Shown one piece after another: positions 50,312 to 63,216 of a stretch of 64,000 bases of DNA. Position 1 is the first letter of the stretch; each line of letters opens with the position of its first letter. Position numbers and translations under genes: made by a program. The DNA is from Alistipes dispar. Lineage in GTDB: Bacteria; Bacteroidota; Bacteroidia; Bacteroidales; Rikenellaceae. The notes under the pieces are model-generated. The model saw nothing but the letters and a program-made list of their open reading frames with translations, was not told the DNA's origin and made no database searches. The stretch lies in NCBI RefSeq assembly GCF_006542685.1, contig NZ_AP019736.1, forward strand, positions 461,001-525,000, given 5' to 3'.

Positions 50312-51106
50312 ATGATAAGCAAACTTGCCTACGTCCACCCCGAAGCCAGGCTCGGGGCCGACGTGACGGTGGAACCGTTCGCCTGCATCGCAGCCGACGT
50401 CGTGATCGGCGACGGCTGCTGGATCGGTCCCGGCGCCGTGATCCACGACGGAGCGCGCCTCGGCCGCTGCTGCAAGGTCCACACGGCCGCCTCGGTGTCG
50501 TGTCTGCCGCAGGACCTGAAGTTCGCCGGCGAGAAGACCGTGTGCGAGATCGGCGACCACAACGACATCCGCGAATACGTCACCATCAGCCGCGGCACGG
50601 CCTCCACGGGCACGACGCGCATAGGATCGCACAACCTGCTGATGGCCTACACCCACATCGGCCACGACTGCGTGGTGGGCAGCCACTGCGTCATCGCCAA
50701 CCGCGTCTCGCTCGCGGGCGAGGTGCATGTCGGCGACTGGGTGGTCATCGGCGGCCACGCGGCCATCCACCAGTGGACCCACATCGGCGAACACTCGATG
50801 ATCCAGGGCGGCGCGCTGCTCGGGCAGGACCTGCCGCCGTTCGTCATCGTGCGCAACGACACACTCCGTTTCGCCGGCATCAACAAGATCGGACTTTCGC
50901 GCCGCGGCTTCACGCAGGAGCGCATCGCCGAGATCCACGACGCCTGCCGCATCCTCTTCCAGAGCGGACTGAACTACATGGCCGCCTGCGACGAGGTCGA
51001 GCGCATCGTGCCGCAGAGCGACGAGCGCGACTCGCTCGTGCGGTTCATCCGCACCTCGAAACGCGGCGTCATCAAACCCTACGAGACGCGGAGCCGCGAG
51101 GAGTGA
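50312..51106 (+). CDS. lpxA: acyl-ACP:UDP-N-acetylglucosamine O-acyltransferase
   Basis: A 264-aa enzyme catalysing the first acylation in lipid A synthesis. The N-terminal two thirds are a left-handed beta helix of hexapeptide repeats (ADVTVEPFACIAADVVIGDGCWIGPGAVI onward), with the catalytic His in TYTHIGHDC (here AYTHIGHDC, about residue 117) and the helical C-terminal domain carrying RRGFTQERIAEIHDACRILF. It forms an operon with lpxC/fabZ. Confidence 0.96.
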   Translation: MISKLAYVHPEARLGADVTVEPFACIAADVVIGDGCWIGPGAVIHDGARLGRCCKVHTAASVSCLPQDLKFAGEKTVCEIGDHNDIREYVTISRGTASTGTTRIGSHNLLMAYTHIGHDCVVGSHCVIANRVSLAGEVHVGDWVVIGGHAAIHQWTHIGEHSMIQGGALLGQDLPPFVIVRNDTLRFAGINKIGLSRRGFTQERIAEIHDACRILFQSGLNYMAACDEVERIVPQSDERDSLVRFIRTSKRGVIKPYETRSREE

Positions 51107-51130
51107 GCCTCCGTTCCGCGGGGCGGCATG

Positions 51131-51161
51131 CGGGGGACCTGCCTTCCGGGGAGGTCCCCCG
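51131..51161 (+). terminator. terminator after lpxA
   Basis: The stem CGGGGGACCT / AGGTCCCCCG with an 11-nt loop is followed by only TTTCG, so a weak T tract. Confidence 0.65.
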
Positions 51162-51209
51162 TTTCGTCGCGGAGAGGCGCGCCGTGCGTCAAAATTTTTC
51201 CTATAAATA

Positions 51210-51239
51210 TTTGTATATCGGATTTTTTCACTATATTTG
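51210..51239 (+). promoter_or_regulatory. promoter of the rimP-nusA-infB operon
   Basis: TTTG (51210-51213), an 18-nt spacer and TATATTTG (51232-51239), followed by an 82-nt leader to rimP. Confidence 0.75.
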
Positions 51240-51321
51240 CGTTGTCGAAAGACGAAGCGAAGCGGAAAGGGGACGGAAAGTCCCCTTCTTTCATAGTTGC
51301 ACACGACCGAAAAACAGCGAT

Positions 51322-51789
51322 ATGATCGACACGAAAAAGATAACCGAAGCGGCGGAACGCCATCTCGAAGGGACCGACATGTTCGTCGTGGAGTGCACCT
51401 CGACGCCGGGCAACGAAATCGAACTGACGATCGACAGCGACACGTCGGTCGGCATCGACGCCTGCGTGGCGCTGAGCCGCGCCGTGGAGGCCGACCTCGA
51501 CCGCGATGCGGAGGACTTCTCGCTGACGGTCGCCTCGGCGGGCATCGGCTCCGAGCTGCGCACGCTGCGGCAGTACCGCAAACTCGTCGGACGCCCGGTG
51601 GAGGTGCTGCTCACGAACGGCGTGAAGATCCTGGCCCACCTCGACGAGGCGACCGACGAAGGCGTCACCCTCTCCTACGAGGAGAAGCAGGCCGTGGAGG
51701 GCAGGAAGCGCAAGCAGCCGGTGAAGGTCACGCGCTCGTATCCCTTCGCACAGATCAAGTACACGAAGGAGTGGCTGGATTTCAAATAG
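51322..51789 (+). CDS. rimP: ribosome maturation factor RimP
   Basis: A 155-aa factor needed for maturation of the 30S subunit. The two-domain RimP fold is recognisable: ELTIDSDTSVGIDACVALSRAVEADLDR in the N-domain and a small beta-barrel C-domain (RQYRKLVGRPVEVLLTNG). The ATG at 51322 is chosen as it begins the known N-domain and follows the promoter leader; the longer open frame crosses lpxA. First gene of the classical rimP-nusA-infB cluster. Confidence 0.93.
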   Translation: MIDTKKITEAAERHLEGTDMFVVECTSTPGNEIELTIDSDTSVGIDACVALSRAVEADLDRDAEDFSLTVASAGIGSELRTLRQYRKLVGRPVEVLLTNGVKILAHLDEATDEGVTLSYEEKQAVEGRKRKQPVKVTRSYPFAQIKYTKEWLDFK

Positions 51790-51860
51790 CGCCCGGCCGC
51801 CTGCGGCGCAGGACGGCATGCAAAGGAACGAAATATACAAAGACAGATAATTAGCACACA

Positions 51861-53090
<1,230 letters not shown>

Positions 53091-53121
53091 CCAAAACCGA
53101 AAGAAAGGAGAACAATACGAT

Positions 53122-55995
<2,874 letters not shown>

Positions 55996-55998
55996 CGG

Positions 55999-56037
55999 CC
56001 GGTCGGGTCGGGACCGCCGCACGGCGGCCCCGACCGG
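55999..56037 (+). terminator. stem-loop after infB
   Basis: CCGGTCGGG pairs with CCCGACCGG around an inner ACCGCCGCACGGCGG hairpin, directly after the infB stop. No T tract follows, so its action as a terminator is uncertain. Confidence 0.45.
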
Positions 56038-56108
56038 CGGGAAGCGACTGAAAAGGGAATAGGAACGGAAGCAGACAAGAATCAAAACCAATATCCCAAA
56101 CACACAAC

Positions 56109-57431
56109 ATGAATACGCAGATCAAATTTACGACTCCCGAAGAGGCCGTCAAGGTCATCAAATCGGGCGATCATGTGCACCTGAGCTCCGTGGCATCGGC
56201 TCCGCAGTGCCTGATCAACGCCATGTGCAAGCGCGGAGAGGCCGGCGAACTGAAGGACGTGCACGTCCATCACCTCCACACGGAGGGTCCGGCCCCCTAT
56301 GCCGATCCGAAATTCGAGGGCGTCTTCCAGCTCGACTCGTTCTTCGTGGGCAGCAACGTCCGCAAGGTGACGCAGAGCGGCTACGCCGACTACATTCCGA
56401 TCTTCCTGAGCGAAACCCAGCGGCTGTACCGCTGCGGCGCCGTGCCGTGCAACGTGGCGATGATCCAGGTCTGCCCGCCCGACAAGCACGGCTACGTGTC
56501 GCTCGGCACGTCGGTGGACGCGACGCTGGCCGCCGTGGAGTGCGCCGACTACGTGATCGCCGTGGTGAACAAGCACGTGCCCCGTTCGTTCGGCCAGGCG
56601 ATGATCCCCATGTCGAAGATCGACCTCTTCGTGGAGGACGACACACCGCTCATGGAGGCGCACTTCTCCGAGCCCAACGAGGTCGAGACGGCCATCGGCA
56701 AGCACTGCGCCGCGCTGATCGAGGACGGCGCGACGCTCCAGATGGGCATCGGCGCCATTCCCAATGCCGTGCTGGCACAACTGGGAGGCCACAAGAACCT
56801 CGGCATCCACACCGAAATGTTCGCCGACGGCGTGCTGCCGCTCGTCGAGAAGGGCGTCATCAACGGCGAGGCCAAGAAGACCGACCCGGGCAAGATGGTC
56901 TCGACCTTCCTGATGGGTTCGCAGAAGGTTTACGACTTCATCGACGATAACCCCGGCGTGCTGATGATGGACGTGGGCTACACGAACGACCCCTACATCA
57001 TCTCGCAGAACGACCGCATGACGGCCATCAACTCGGCCCTGCAAGTCGATCTGACGGGCCAGGTGTGCGCCGACTCGCTCGGCACGAAGTTCTGGTCGGG
57101 AGTGGGCGGCCAAATCGACTTCGTCTATGGCGCGTCGCTGTCGAAGGGCGGCAAGGCGATCATCGCCATGCCTTCGATCACGAACAAGGGCGTCTCGAAG
57201 ATCGCCCCGGTGCTCACGGCCGGCGCGGGCGTCGTGACCACGCGCAACCACATCCACTGGTTCGTCACGGAGAACGGAGCCGTCGATCTCTACGGCAAGA
57301 CGCTGCAGGAGCGCGCCCGGCTGATTATCTCGGTGGCGCACCCCTCGGCGCAGGAGGAACTCGACCGGGCCGCCTTCGAGCGTTTCGGCGAACACCACCA
57401 CTACGTCAAGAAGTACATGAGCGAAAACTAA
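56109..57431 (+). CDS. acetyl-CoA hydrolase/transferase family protein (4-hydroxybutyrate CoA-transferase-like)
   Basis: A 440-aa class I CoA-transferase. Two similar halves each form an open alpha/beta fold. The catalytic Glu lies in GIHTEMFADG (about residue 237), which forms the glutamyl-CoA intermediate, and GVGGQIDFVYGAS is the glycine-rich CoA-binding loop. It would move CoA between short acyl groups such as acetate, butyrate, 4-hydroxybutyrate or succinate, fitting anaerobic fermentation. The choice of substrate is not deducible. A strong terminator follows. Confidence 0.9.
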   Translation: MNTQIKFTTPEEAVKVIKSGDHVHLSSVASAPQCLINAMCKRGEAGELKDVHVHHLHTEGPAPYADPKFEGVFQLDSFFVGSNVRKVTQSGYADYIPIFLSETQRLYRCGAVPCNVAMIQVCPPDKHGYVSLGTSVDATLAAVECADYVIAVVNKHVPRSFGQAMIPMSKIDLFVEDDTPLMEAHFSEPNEVETAIGKHCAALIEDGATLQMGIGAIPNAVLAQLGGHKNLGIHTEMFADGVLPLVEKGVINGEAKKTDPGKMVSTFLMGSQKVYDFIDDNPGVLMMDVGYTNDPYIISQNDRMTAINSALQVDLTGQVCADSLGTKFWSGVGGQIDFVYGASLSKGGKAIIAMPSITNKGVSKIAPVLTAGAGVVTTRNHIHWFVTENGAVDLYGKTLQERARLIISVAHPSAQEELDRAAFERFGEHHHYVKKYMSEN

Positions 57432-57456
57432 CCGCCGCCGATCGCGGCCCCACGCA

Positions 57457-57498
57457 CGCGGGATTCCGGCTTCGGTCCGGAATTCCGCGTCTTTTTTC
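57457..57498 (+). terminator. rho-independent terminator after the CoA-transferase gene
   Basis: The stem CGCGGGATTCCGG / CCGGAATTCCGCG with a 7-nt loop is followed by TCTTTTTTC. Confidence 0.88.
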
Positions 57499-57526
57499 TG
57501 TCTGAAACGTTTTTTAATATGTTTCA

Positions 57527-57558
57527 TTTGGTTTCGATAGAAAAATATTTTATTTTTG
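57527..57558 (+). promoter_or_regulatory. promoter of the DUF1080/Gfo-Idh gene group
   Basis: TTTG (57527-57530), a 20-nt spacer and TATTTTTG (57551-57558), a full consensus match in a locally AT-rich stretch, 83 bp before the first start codon. Confidence 0.85.
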
Positions 57559-57641
57559 TGAGGATATACAGGCAAAACAAAATCGTTATCGTGCGGACAC
57601 ACTCAAATAATCATACGTTTCAATTCAAATCAAAAACTACT

Positions 57642-58946
57642 ATGAGACTCTCAACAACCAAAACCCTCATCGGCTCGCTGTGCGGGGCCGCCATGCTCTC
57701 CGCCGGCCTCGTCTCCTGCGCTCCGAAACACAACACGCTCTCCGAGGCGGAAATCGCCGACGGCTGGCAGCTCCTCTTCGACGGCAAGACGCTCGACCAG
57801 TGGAAGGACTTCAACGGCGACTCGCTGACGCAGCCCTGGACCGTCGTGGACGGCTGCATCCAGGCCAAAGGCGGCGGCAGCGACCTGTCGGGCTATATCG
57901 TGACGAAGAAAGAGTACGAAAACTTCATCCTCGACTGGGAGTGGAAACTCTCGCACGGCGGAAACAGCGGCATGCTGTACCACGTGGTCGAAGATCCCTA
58001 TTTCAAGGTTCCCTACGTGACCGGTCCCGAATACCAGCTCATCGACGAGGAGGGCTGGGAGGAAGTGAACGCCCCGACGAAGCTCGAGGAGTGGCAGCGC
58101 CTGGGCGTGGATTACGCCATGCACCTGCCCGACAAGGCCGCCATGCAGGTCAATCCGCAGGGCGAATGGAATTCGTCGCGCATCGTCTTCGACAACGGCC
58201 ACGTGGAGCACTGGCTCAACGGCAAGAAGATTCTCGAGTTCGAGGCGTGGACCGACGACTGGTTCGCCCGCAAGCACAGCGGCAAATGGGAGACCGCTCC
58301 CGAATACGGTCTGGCCCGCAAGGGCGTGATCTGCCTCCAGGACCACGGCGACCCGGCTTCGTTCCGCAACATCAAGATCAAGGAGTTGCCCCGCAAGGCC
58401 GGCAAGGAGGTCGCGCTCTTCAACGGCAAGGACCTCACCGGCTGGGAGGCTTACGGCACGGAGAAGTGGTATGTGGACAAGGAGGGCAACCTCGTCTGCG
58501 AAAGCGGTCCGGACAAGCAGTACGGCTACCTGGCCACGCGCGACTACTATAACGACTTCGACCTCACGGTGGAGTTCAAACAACTGGCCAACGGCAACTC
58601 GGGCGTCTTCTTCCGCTCGTTCGTGGAGCCTCCCGTGAAGGTTCACGGCTGGCAGTGCGAAGTAGCTCCCAAGAACTTCGACACGGCGGGCATCTACGAA
58701 TCCTACGGCCGCGGCTGGCTCGTGCAGATTCCCGAGGAGAAGGAGTCGATCCTCAAGGAGGGCGAGTGGAACACGCTGCGCCTGCGCGTCGAGGGCGACC
58801 ACGTCCAGACGTGGCTCAACGGCGAGCCGATGGTGGACATCCGCGACGAGAAGATCGGCGCCGCACAGGGCCGCATCGCGCTCCAGATCCACGACGGCGG
58901 CGGTATCAAGGTGCAGTGGCGCAACCTGAAACTCACCGAGCTGTAA
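57642..58946 (+). CDS. double DUF1080 (PF06439, 3-keto-disaccharide hydrolase type) lipoprotein
   Basis: A 434-aa lipoprotein (lipobox Cys near residue 24, LVSCAPKH). Two copies of the concanavalin-like PF06439 domain fill the mature protein (about 40-240, opening DGWQLLFDGKTLDQWKDF, and about 255-434, opening EVALFNGKDLTGWEAYG). Some members cleave or eliminate glycosides whose sugar has been oxidised at C3. The start at 57642 is taken because the longer frame to 57519 runs over the promoter. It is followed 29 bp later by a Gfo/Idh/MocA oxidoreductase that could supply or use the 3-keto sugar. Confidence 0.85.
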   Translation: MRLSTTKTLIGSLCGAAMLSAGLVSCAPKHNTLSEAEIADGWQLLFDGKTLDQWKDFNGDSLTQPWTVVDGCIQAKGGGSDLSGYIVTKKEYENFILDWEWKLSHGGNSGMLYHVVEDPYFKVPYVTGPEYQLIDEEGWEEVNAPTKLEEWQRLGVDYAMHLPDKAAMQVNPQGEWNSSRIVFDNGHVEHWLNGKKILEFEAWTDDWFARKHSGKWETAPEYGLARKGVICLQDHGDPASFRNIKIKELPRKAGKEVALFNGKDLTGWEAYGTEKWYVDKEGNLVCESGPDKQYGYLATRDYYNDFDLTVEFKQLANGNSGVFFRSFVEPPVKVHGWQCEVAPKNFDTAGIYESYGRGWLVQIPEEKESILKEGEWNTLRLRVEGDHVQTWLNGEPMVDIRDEKIGAAQGRIALQIHDGGGIKVQWRNLKLTEL

Positions 58947-58975
58947 ACCGAACGACAACCTGAAAAACGACACTC

Positions 58976-60259
58976 ATGGGAATCAACAGAAGAAACTTCC
59001 TGAAAACGGCCGGCGGTCTGGCGTTGCTGACGATCGTCCCGAGCCGGGTGCTGGGAGGCCCAAAGCATGTCGCCCCGAGCGACCAGCTCACCAAGGGCAT
59101 CATCGGCACGGGCGGCATCGGCCGCAGCAGCTACCACTTCACCAGCGACGAGCAGTGCCGGCTGGTGGCCCTCTGCGACGTGGACAAGAACCACCTGGCG
59201 AGCGCCGTCGAACTGGGCAAACAGAAATTCGGCCAGAAGTTGCAGACCTACCATTTCTACCGCGACCTGATCAACGATCCGAACGTGGACATCGTGCACA
59301 TCGCCACCCCGCCCCACTGGCACGGAATCATGGCCGTCGAGGCCGCCCGCGCCGGAAAGGACATCTGGTGCGAAAAGCCGATGACACGCACGATCGGCGA
59401 GGGCAAGCGCGTGATGGAGGCCGTCAAACGGAACGGCCGCATCTTCCGCCTGAACACCTGGTTCCGCTTCCAGGACACCTTCTACGGCCTCGGCACGACC
59501 GTCCAGCCGCTCAAGAAGCTCGTGGACAGCGGCATGCTCGGCTGGCCGCTGAAAGTCACCATCTCCGGAGCCACGGGCTTCACCTGGAAATTCTTCTGGG
59601 TGGGCAAGGAGAACCTCACGCCGCAGCCCGTGCCCGCCGCGCTGGATTACGACCTCTGGCTGGGTCCGGCTCCCTACAAGCCCTACAATGCGCACCGCAC
59701 GCACCAGACCTTCCGCGGCTACTGGGACTACGACGGCGGCGGCCTGGGCGACATGGGACAGCACTACATGGACCCCGTGCAGTACCTGCTGGGCAAGGAC
59801 AATACCTCGCCCGTGAAGGTCGAGGTGGACGCCCCGCAGCAGCATCCCGACGCCATCGGCATCTGGCGCAGGATCGTCTATACCTACGAGGACGGCTGCC
59901 AGATCGTCCTCGAGGGCGAAGGCTTCGAGAGCGAGGGCAAAGTGCCCTACATCGAAGGTCCGAAAGGCAAAGTTTACAAGGGATTCGAATGCACGATTCC
60001 GGACGTGATGAACAAGCTCGCCGAGCTGCCCGATCCGGAGCCGCAGAACACCGATTTCATCAAGTGCATCCGCAACCGCGAACGCTTCGCGCTCGACGAA
60101 ATCAAGGGCTACCACAGCGCGACGCTGGTGAACATGGCCCTCTGCGCGCTGCGGCTCAACCGCACGCTCCGTTTCGATCCCGCGAAGCAGCTCTTCGTCG
60201 GCGATGACGCGGCCAACCGGCTGATCGACCAACCGATGCGCGCACCGTGGAAAATCTGA
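58976..60259 (+). CDS. Tat-exported Gfo/Idh/MocA-family oxidoreductase
   Basis: A 427-aa NAD(P)-dependent sugar oxidoreductase. A twin-arginine signal (NRRNFLKTAGG, RR at 5-6) implies export folded with its cofactor. The Rossmann fold follows at about 38-160 (GIIGTGGIGRSSYHF, the EKPM motif as WCEKPMTRT), then the alpha/beta substrate domain (about 165-390, including GYWDYDGGGLGDMGQHYMD). It is likely to oxidise or reduce sugars in the periplasm, linked to the DUF1080 proteins on both sides. Confidence 0.92.
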   Translation: MGINRRNFLKTAGGLALLTIVPSRVLGGPKHVAPSDQLTKGIIGTGGIGRSSYHFTSDEQCRLVALCDVDKNHLASAVELGKQKFGQKLQTYHFYRDLINDPNVDIVHIATPPHWHGIMAVEAARAGKDIWCEKPMTRTIGEGKRVMEAVKRNGRIFRLNTWFRFQDTFYGLGTTVQPLKKLVDSGMLGWPLKVTISGATGFTWKFFWVGKENLTPQPVPAALDYDLWLGPAPYKPYNAHRTHQTFRGYWDYDGGGLGDMGQHYMDPVQYLLGKDNTSPVKVEVDAPQQHPDAIGIWRRIVYTYEDGCQIVLEGEGFESEGKVPYIEGPKGKVYKGFECTIPDVMNKLAELPDPEPQNTDFIKCIRNRERFALDEIKGYHSATLVNMALCALRLNRTLRFDPAKQLFVGDDAANRLIDQPMRAPWKI

Positions 60260-60285
60260 TCCGTAACGTCCAAAACATGCACACC

Positions 60286-63057
60286 ATGAAGAAAATACTC
60301 GTCATATTGCTCGCCTCCTGCCTCCTGCCGCTGGCCGCAGGGGCGCAGGACGCCCGGCAGCGCACCGCCACGACCATCGTCGCCGATGCGCTGGCGCAGC
60401 TCCCGGCCCAGACCTCCGAAGTCTATAACGGCCTCATGCGGGAACTGGCATCGACCGGCGCCGCGGGCGTCCGGGAGATGGCCGGCATGCTCGTGCCCGC
60501 CGACAAGGGACAGAACGCCGTCGTGGAGTACGCCCTGAACGGCGTGACCGACTACGTGACCGGCGAAGGGCTCGACGCGGCCCGCGCCGAGGTCCGCAAG
60601 GGGCTGGCCGAAGGAATCGCCGCCTGCACGGACAAGCCCAACCAGGCATTCCTGCTCTCGCTGCTCCAGATCTGCTCCACCGAAGAGGACATTCCGGTAT
60701 TCGTGAAATATGCGGACGACGACTACCTGGCCGACGCGGCCGTGCGGGGCCTCGTCTCGACACCCGGAAGCGAGGAGGCCGTTCTCTCGCTGATGCAGAA
60801 CGCCCCGCGGCCTTCGGCCCTGCTGGCCTATGCCGCCTCGAAACGTCCGAGCGAGGGAGCCGAGGAGATCCTCCTCTCGTGGCTGACCGACTACCAGACC
60901 GACGACGCCACGAAAGAGGCAGTTTACAACGCCCTGGCCGCCTGCGGCGGCAAGAGCTCGCTCAGGACGCTGGCCGATGCGGCCGCCGCTTCGGACTACG
61001 ATTTCGGCAAGACCGACGCCACGAGCGCCTACATCCGGCTGGTGAACCGCCTCGCCGACGAAGGCGACACGAAGAGCGCCCTCGCCGCAGCCCGTTCGCT
61101 GGCGAAGGCCACGGCGCGCACGAACGTCCGCGCCGCCGCCCTGCAGATCATTCTCCGGACGGATGTCAAAAAGCGCACGCAGAACCTGCTCGCCGCCCTC
61201 CGGGACGGCGACCGGGAGTACCGCGGCGCGGCGCTCGACTTCGCCGGCGACTTCGCCGACGAGGCGCTCTACGCCGCTGTCGTCCGGAAGATGCCCTCGC
61301 TGACCGAACAGGCCCGCACGGACATCGTGAACTGGCTCGGTGCACGCCATGCCGCCTCGCAGACCGACGCCGTCGTGGCGATGATCGGCTCCGACGACGA
61401 CGAACTGGCCGCGGCGGCGATCCGCGCTGCCGGGAAGATCGGCGGTACGGAGGCCCTGGAAGCCCTGATCGCCTGCCTCGACGGCCCGCACGCCGCAGAG
61501 GCGAGCGCTGCGCTGCTGGCGTTCAATGGCAATGTGAACGAAGGCGTGCTCGCGGCGCTCGACGGCGCCCCCTCCACGCAGGTTCACGCGCTCAAACTGG
61601 CGGCCGCCCGCCGGATCGCCCCCGCTGCGGACAAGGTGTTCGCCCTGCTCGCATCGGAGGATGCCGCCGTGCGGACCGCCGCGGCCGACGCCCTGGCGGG
61701 TGTCACGACCGTCGGGGATTTCGACCGCCTCTGCGACCTGCTCGACCAAACCTCGGGAGAGGAGATGCGGAAGGTACAGGACGGTCTGAAGAACGCCCTC
61801 GCCGCACAACCGGCCGACGTACAGTTCGATAAGGTCTCCGCACGGATGGCCGCCGCGAAGGAGCGGACGCGCTACTACCCGCTGCTCGCCCAGGCCGGCA
61901 GCCGCGAAGCGATCGACGCCCTGCTCGCAGCAGACGACCGCGACGCCGCCTTCGCCGCACTGCTGACGGTGGACAACGCCGAAATGATCGGCGTGCTGTC
62001 CGATCTGGCCGCGCGGAACCCGGCATGGAAAGACAAGGCCCTCGCCCGCTATACGGATTTCGTGGCGACCTACGCTCCGGCCGAAGAGCGTCCCGCGCTT
62101 TACTGCAAAGGGCTCGAGGCCGACCCCTCGGCCGACGTGCAGAACCGGCTGCTCCGCGCGCTGGCCGCGACCTACTCGTTCCCCTCGATCGAGGTGGCGG
62201 CCCGCTATCTCGGTACGCCCGCAACGGCCGAAGCGGCGGCATTCGCCGTCAAGACCATCGCGGCGAAGAACCCCGGCATGGGCGGCGAGACGGTCGTAAA
62301 CGCACTCGAAAAGGCGCAGGAAGTATATGCCGCGCTGGCCAAGTCGGATGCCGACGCCGGCTATGCCGTGGACGAGATCAAGGGGCTGCTGGCCAAATAT
62401 GCGGCCGTTCCGCGCTTCGAGCTCTCGCCCGAAGAGGCGGCCGAAGGCTTCGAGGTGCTCTTCGACGGACTCTCGATGGAGAAATGGACCGGCAATACGA
62501 CCAACTACGTGCCCCTCGACGGCACGATCGACGTGACGGCGCAGTACGGCGGTTCGGGCAACCTCTACACGAAGAAGGAGTACGGCGACTTCGTTCTGCG
62601 CTTCGAGTTCGCGTTCGTCCGCCCGGGCGTGAACAACGGAATCGGCATCCGCACCCCGATGGGCGTCGATGCCGCCTTCCACGGCATGGAGATTCAGGTG
62701 CTCGACCACGACGATCCGATCTACAAGAACATCGAGATCTACCAGCAGCACGGATCGGTTTACGGCGTCATCCCGGCCAAGCGCGTCAAGTTCGGCGAGT
62801 TGGGAACCTGGAACGTCGAGGAGATCCGCGCCGTAGGCGACCGGATCACGGTGACGGTGAACGGCGAGGTGATTCTCGACGGCAACATCCGCAAAGCCTG
62901 CAAGGGACACAACGTCGCCCCCGACGGTTCGACGAAGAATCCCTACACGGTGGACGGACGCAACCACCCGGGACTCTTCAACAAGAAGGGACACATCGGC
63001 CTGCTGGGCCACGGTCCGGGCATCCGTTTCCGCAACATCCGCGTCAAGGAGCTCTGA
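60286..63057 (+). CDS. HEAT-repeat protein with C-terminal DUF1080 domain
   Basis: A 923-aa exported protein (signal peptide about 1-20, LLPLAAGAQDA). Residues about 30-700 are Ala-rich helical repeats of HEAT/ARM type (for instance AAIRAAGKIGGTEALEALIACL), a solenoid suited to protein or polymer binding. Residues about 715-923 are one PF06439 domain (EGFEVLFDGLSMEKWTGN to the end). The first good start is the ATG at 60286 with its signal peptide; 60247 overlaps the preceding gene. Fusing a solenoid to this domain recurs in Bacteroidetes and Planctomycetes-type gene sets, but its role is unknown. A terminator follows. Confidence 0.85.
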   Translation: MKKILVILLASCLLPLAAGAQDARQRTATTIVADALAQLPAQTSEVYNGLMRELASTGAAGVREMAGMLVPADKGQNAVVEYALNGVTDYVTGEGLDAARAEVRKGLAEGIAACTDKPNQAFLLSLLQICSTEEDIPVFVKYADDDYLADAAVRGLVSTPGSEEAVLSLMQNAPRPSALLAYAASKRPSEGAEEILLSWLTDYQTDDATKEAVYNALAACGGKSSLRTLADAAAASDYDFGKTDATSAYIRLVNRLADEGDTKSALAAARSLAKATARTNVRAAALQIILRTDVKKRTQNLLAALRDGDREYRGAALDFAGDFADEALYAAVVRKMPSLTEQARTDIVNWLGARHAASQTDAVVAMIGSDDDELAAAAIRAAGKIGGTEALEALIACLDGPHAAEASAALLAFNGNVNEGVLAALDGAPSTQVHALKLAAARRIAPAADKVFALLASEDAAVRTAAADALAGVTTVGDFDRLCDLLDQTSGEEMRKVQDGLKNALAAQPADVQFDKVSARMAAAKERTRYYPLLAQAGSREAIDALLAADDRDAAFAALLTVDNAEMIGVLSDLAARNPAWKDKALARYTDFVATYAPAEERPALYCKGLEADPSADVQNRLLRALAATYSFPSIEVAARYLGTPATAEAAAFAVKTIAAKNPGMGGETVVNALEKAQEVYAALAKSDADAGYAVDEIKGLLAKYAAVPRFELSPEEAAEGFEVLFDGLSMEKWTGNTTNYVPLDGTIDVTAQYGGSGNLYTKKEYGDFVLRFEFAFVRPGVNNGIGIRTPMGVDAAFHGMEIQVLDHDDPIYKNIEIYQQHGSVYGVIPAKRVKFGELGTWNVEEIRAVGDRITVTVNGEVILDGNIRKACKGHNVAPDGSTKNPYTVDGRNHPGLFNKKGHIGLLGHGPGIRFRNIRVKEL

Positions 63058-63079
63058 TCTTCCGACACGACGACAAAAA

Positions 63080-63104
63080 GCCTGCTCTCCGGAGCGGGCT
63101 TTTT
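63080..63104 (+). terminator. rho-independent terminator after the HEAT-DUF1080 gene
   Basis: The 8-bp stem GCCTGCTC / GAGCGGGC (one G-U pair) with loop TCCG is followed by five T residues. Confidence 0.92.
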
Positions 63105-63138
63105 GCATTCGGAAGCACGGGGTTTCGGAATAAAATCG

Positions 63139-63146
63139 TATCTTTG
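63139..63146 (+). promoter_or_regulatory. -7 promoter element of the second Gfo/Idh/MocA gene
   Basis: TATCTTTG, 70 bp before the ATG at 63217. No clear -33 box. Confidence 0.5.
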
Positions 63147-63216
63147 TGCATGGAAGCGGAGGCCGGCCGTAACTTCCGTCCGCTGCCGCTTCCGGAACAC
63201 ACCAGCGCAAACAACA

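Noticed and set aside
47785..50322. 845-aa reading of the TonB-like gene extending through lpxC/fabZ
   Set aside because: The extra N-terminus is antisense to lpxC/fabZ and crosses both promoters; the start at 48759 has a promoter and a sensible protein.
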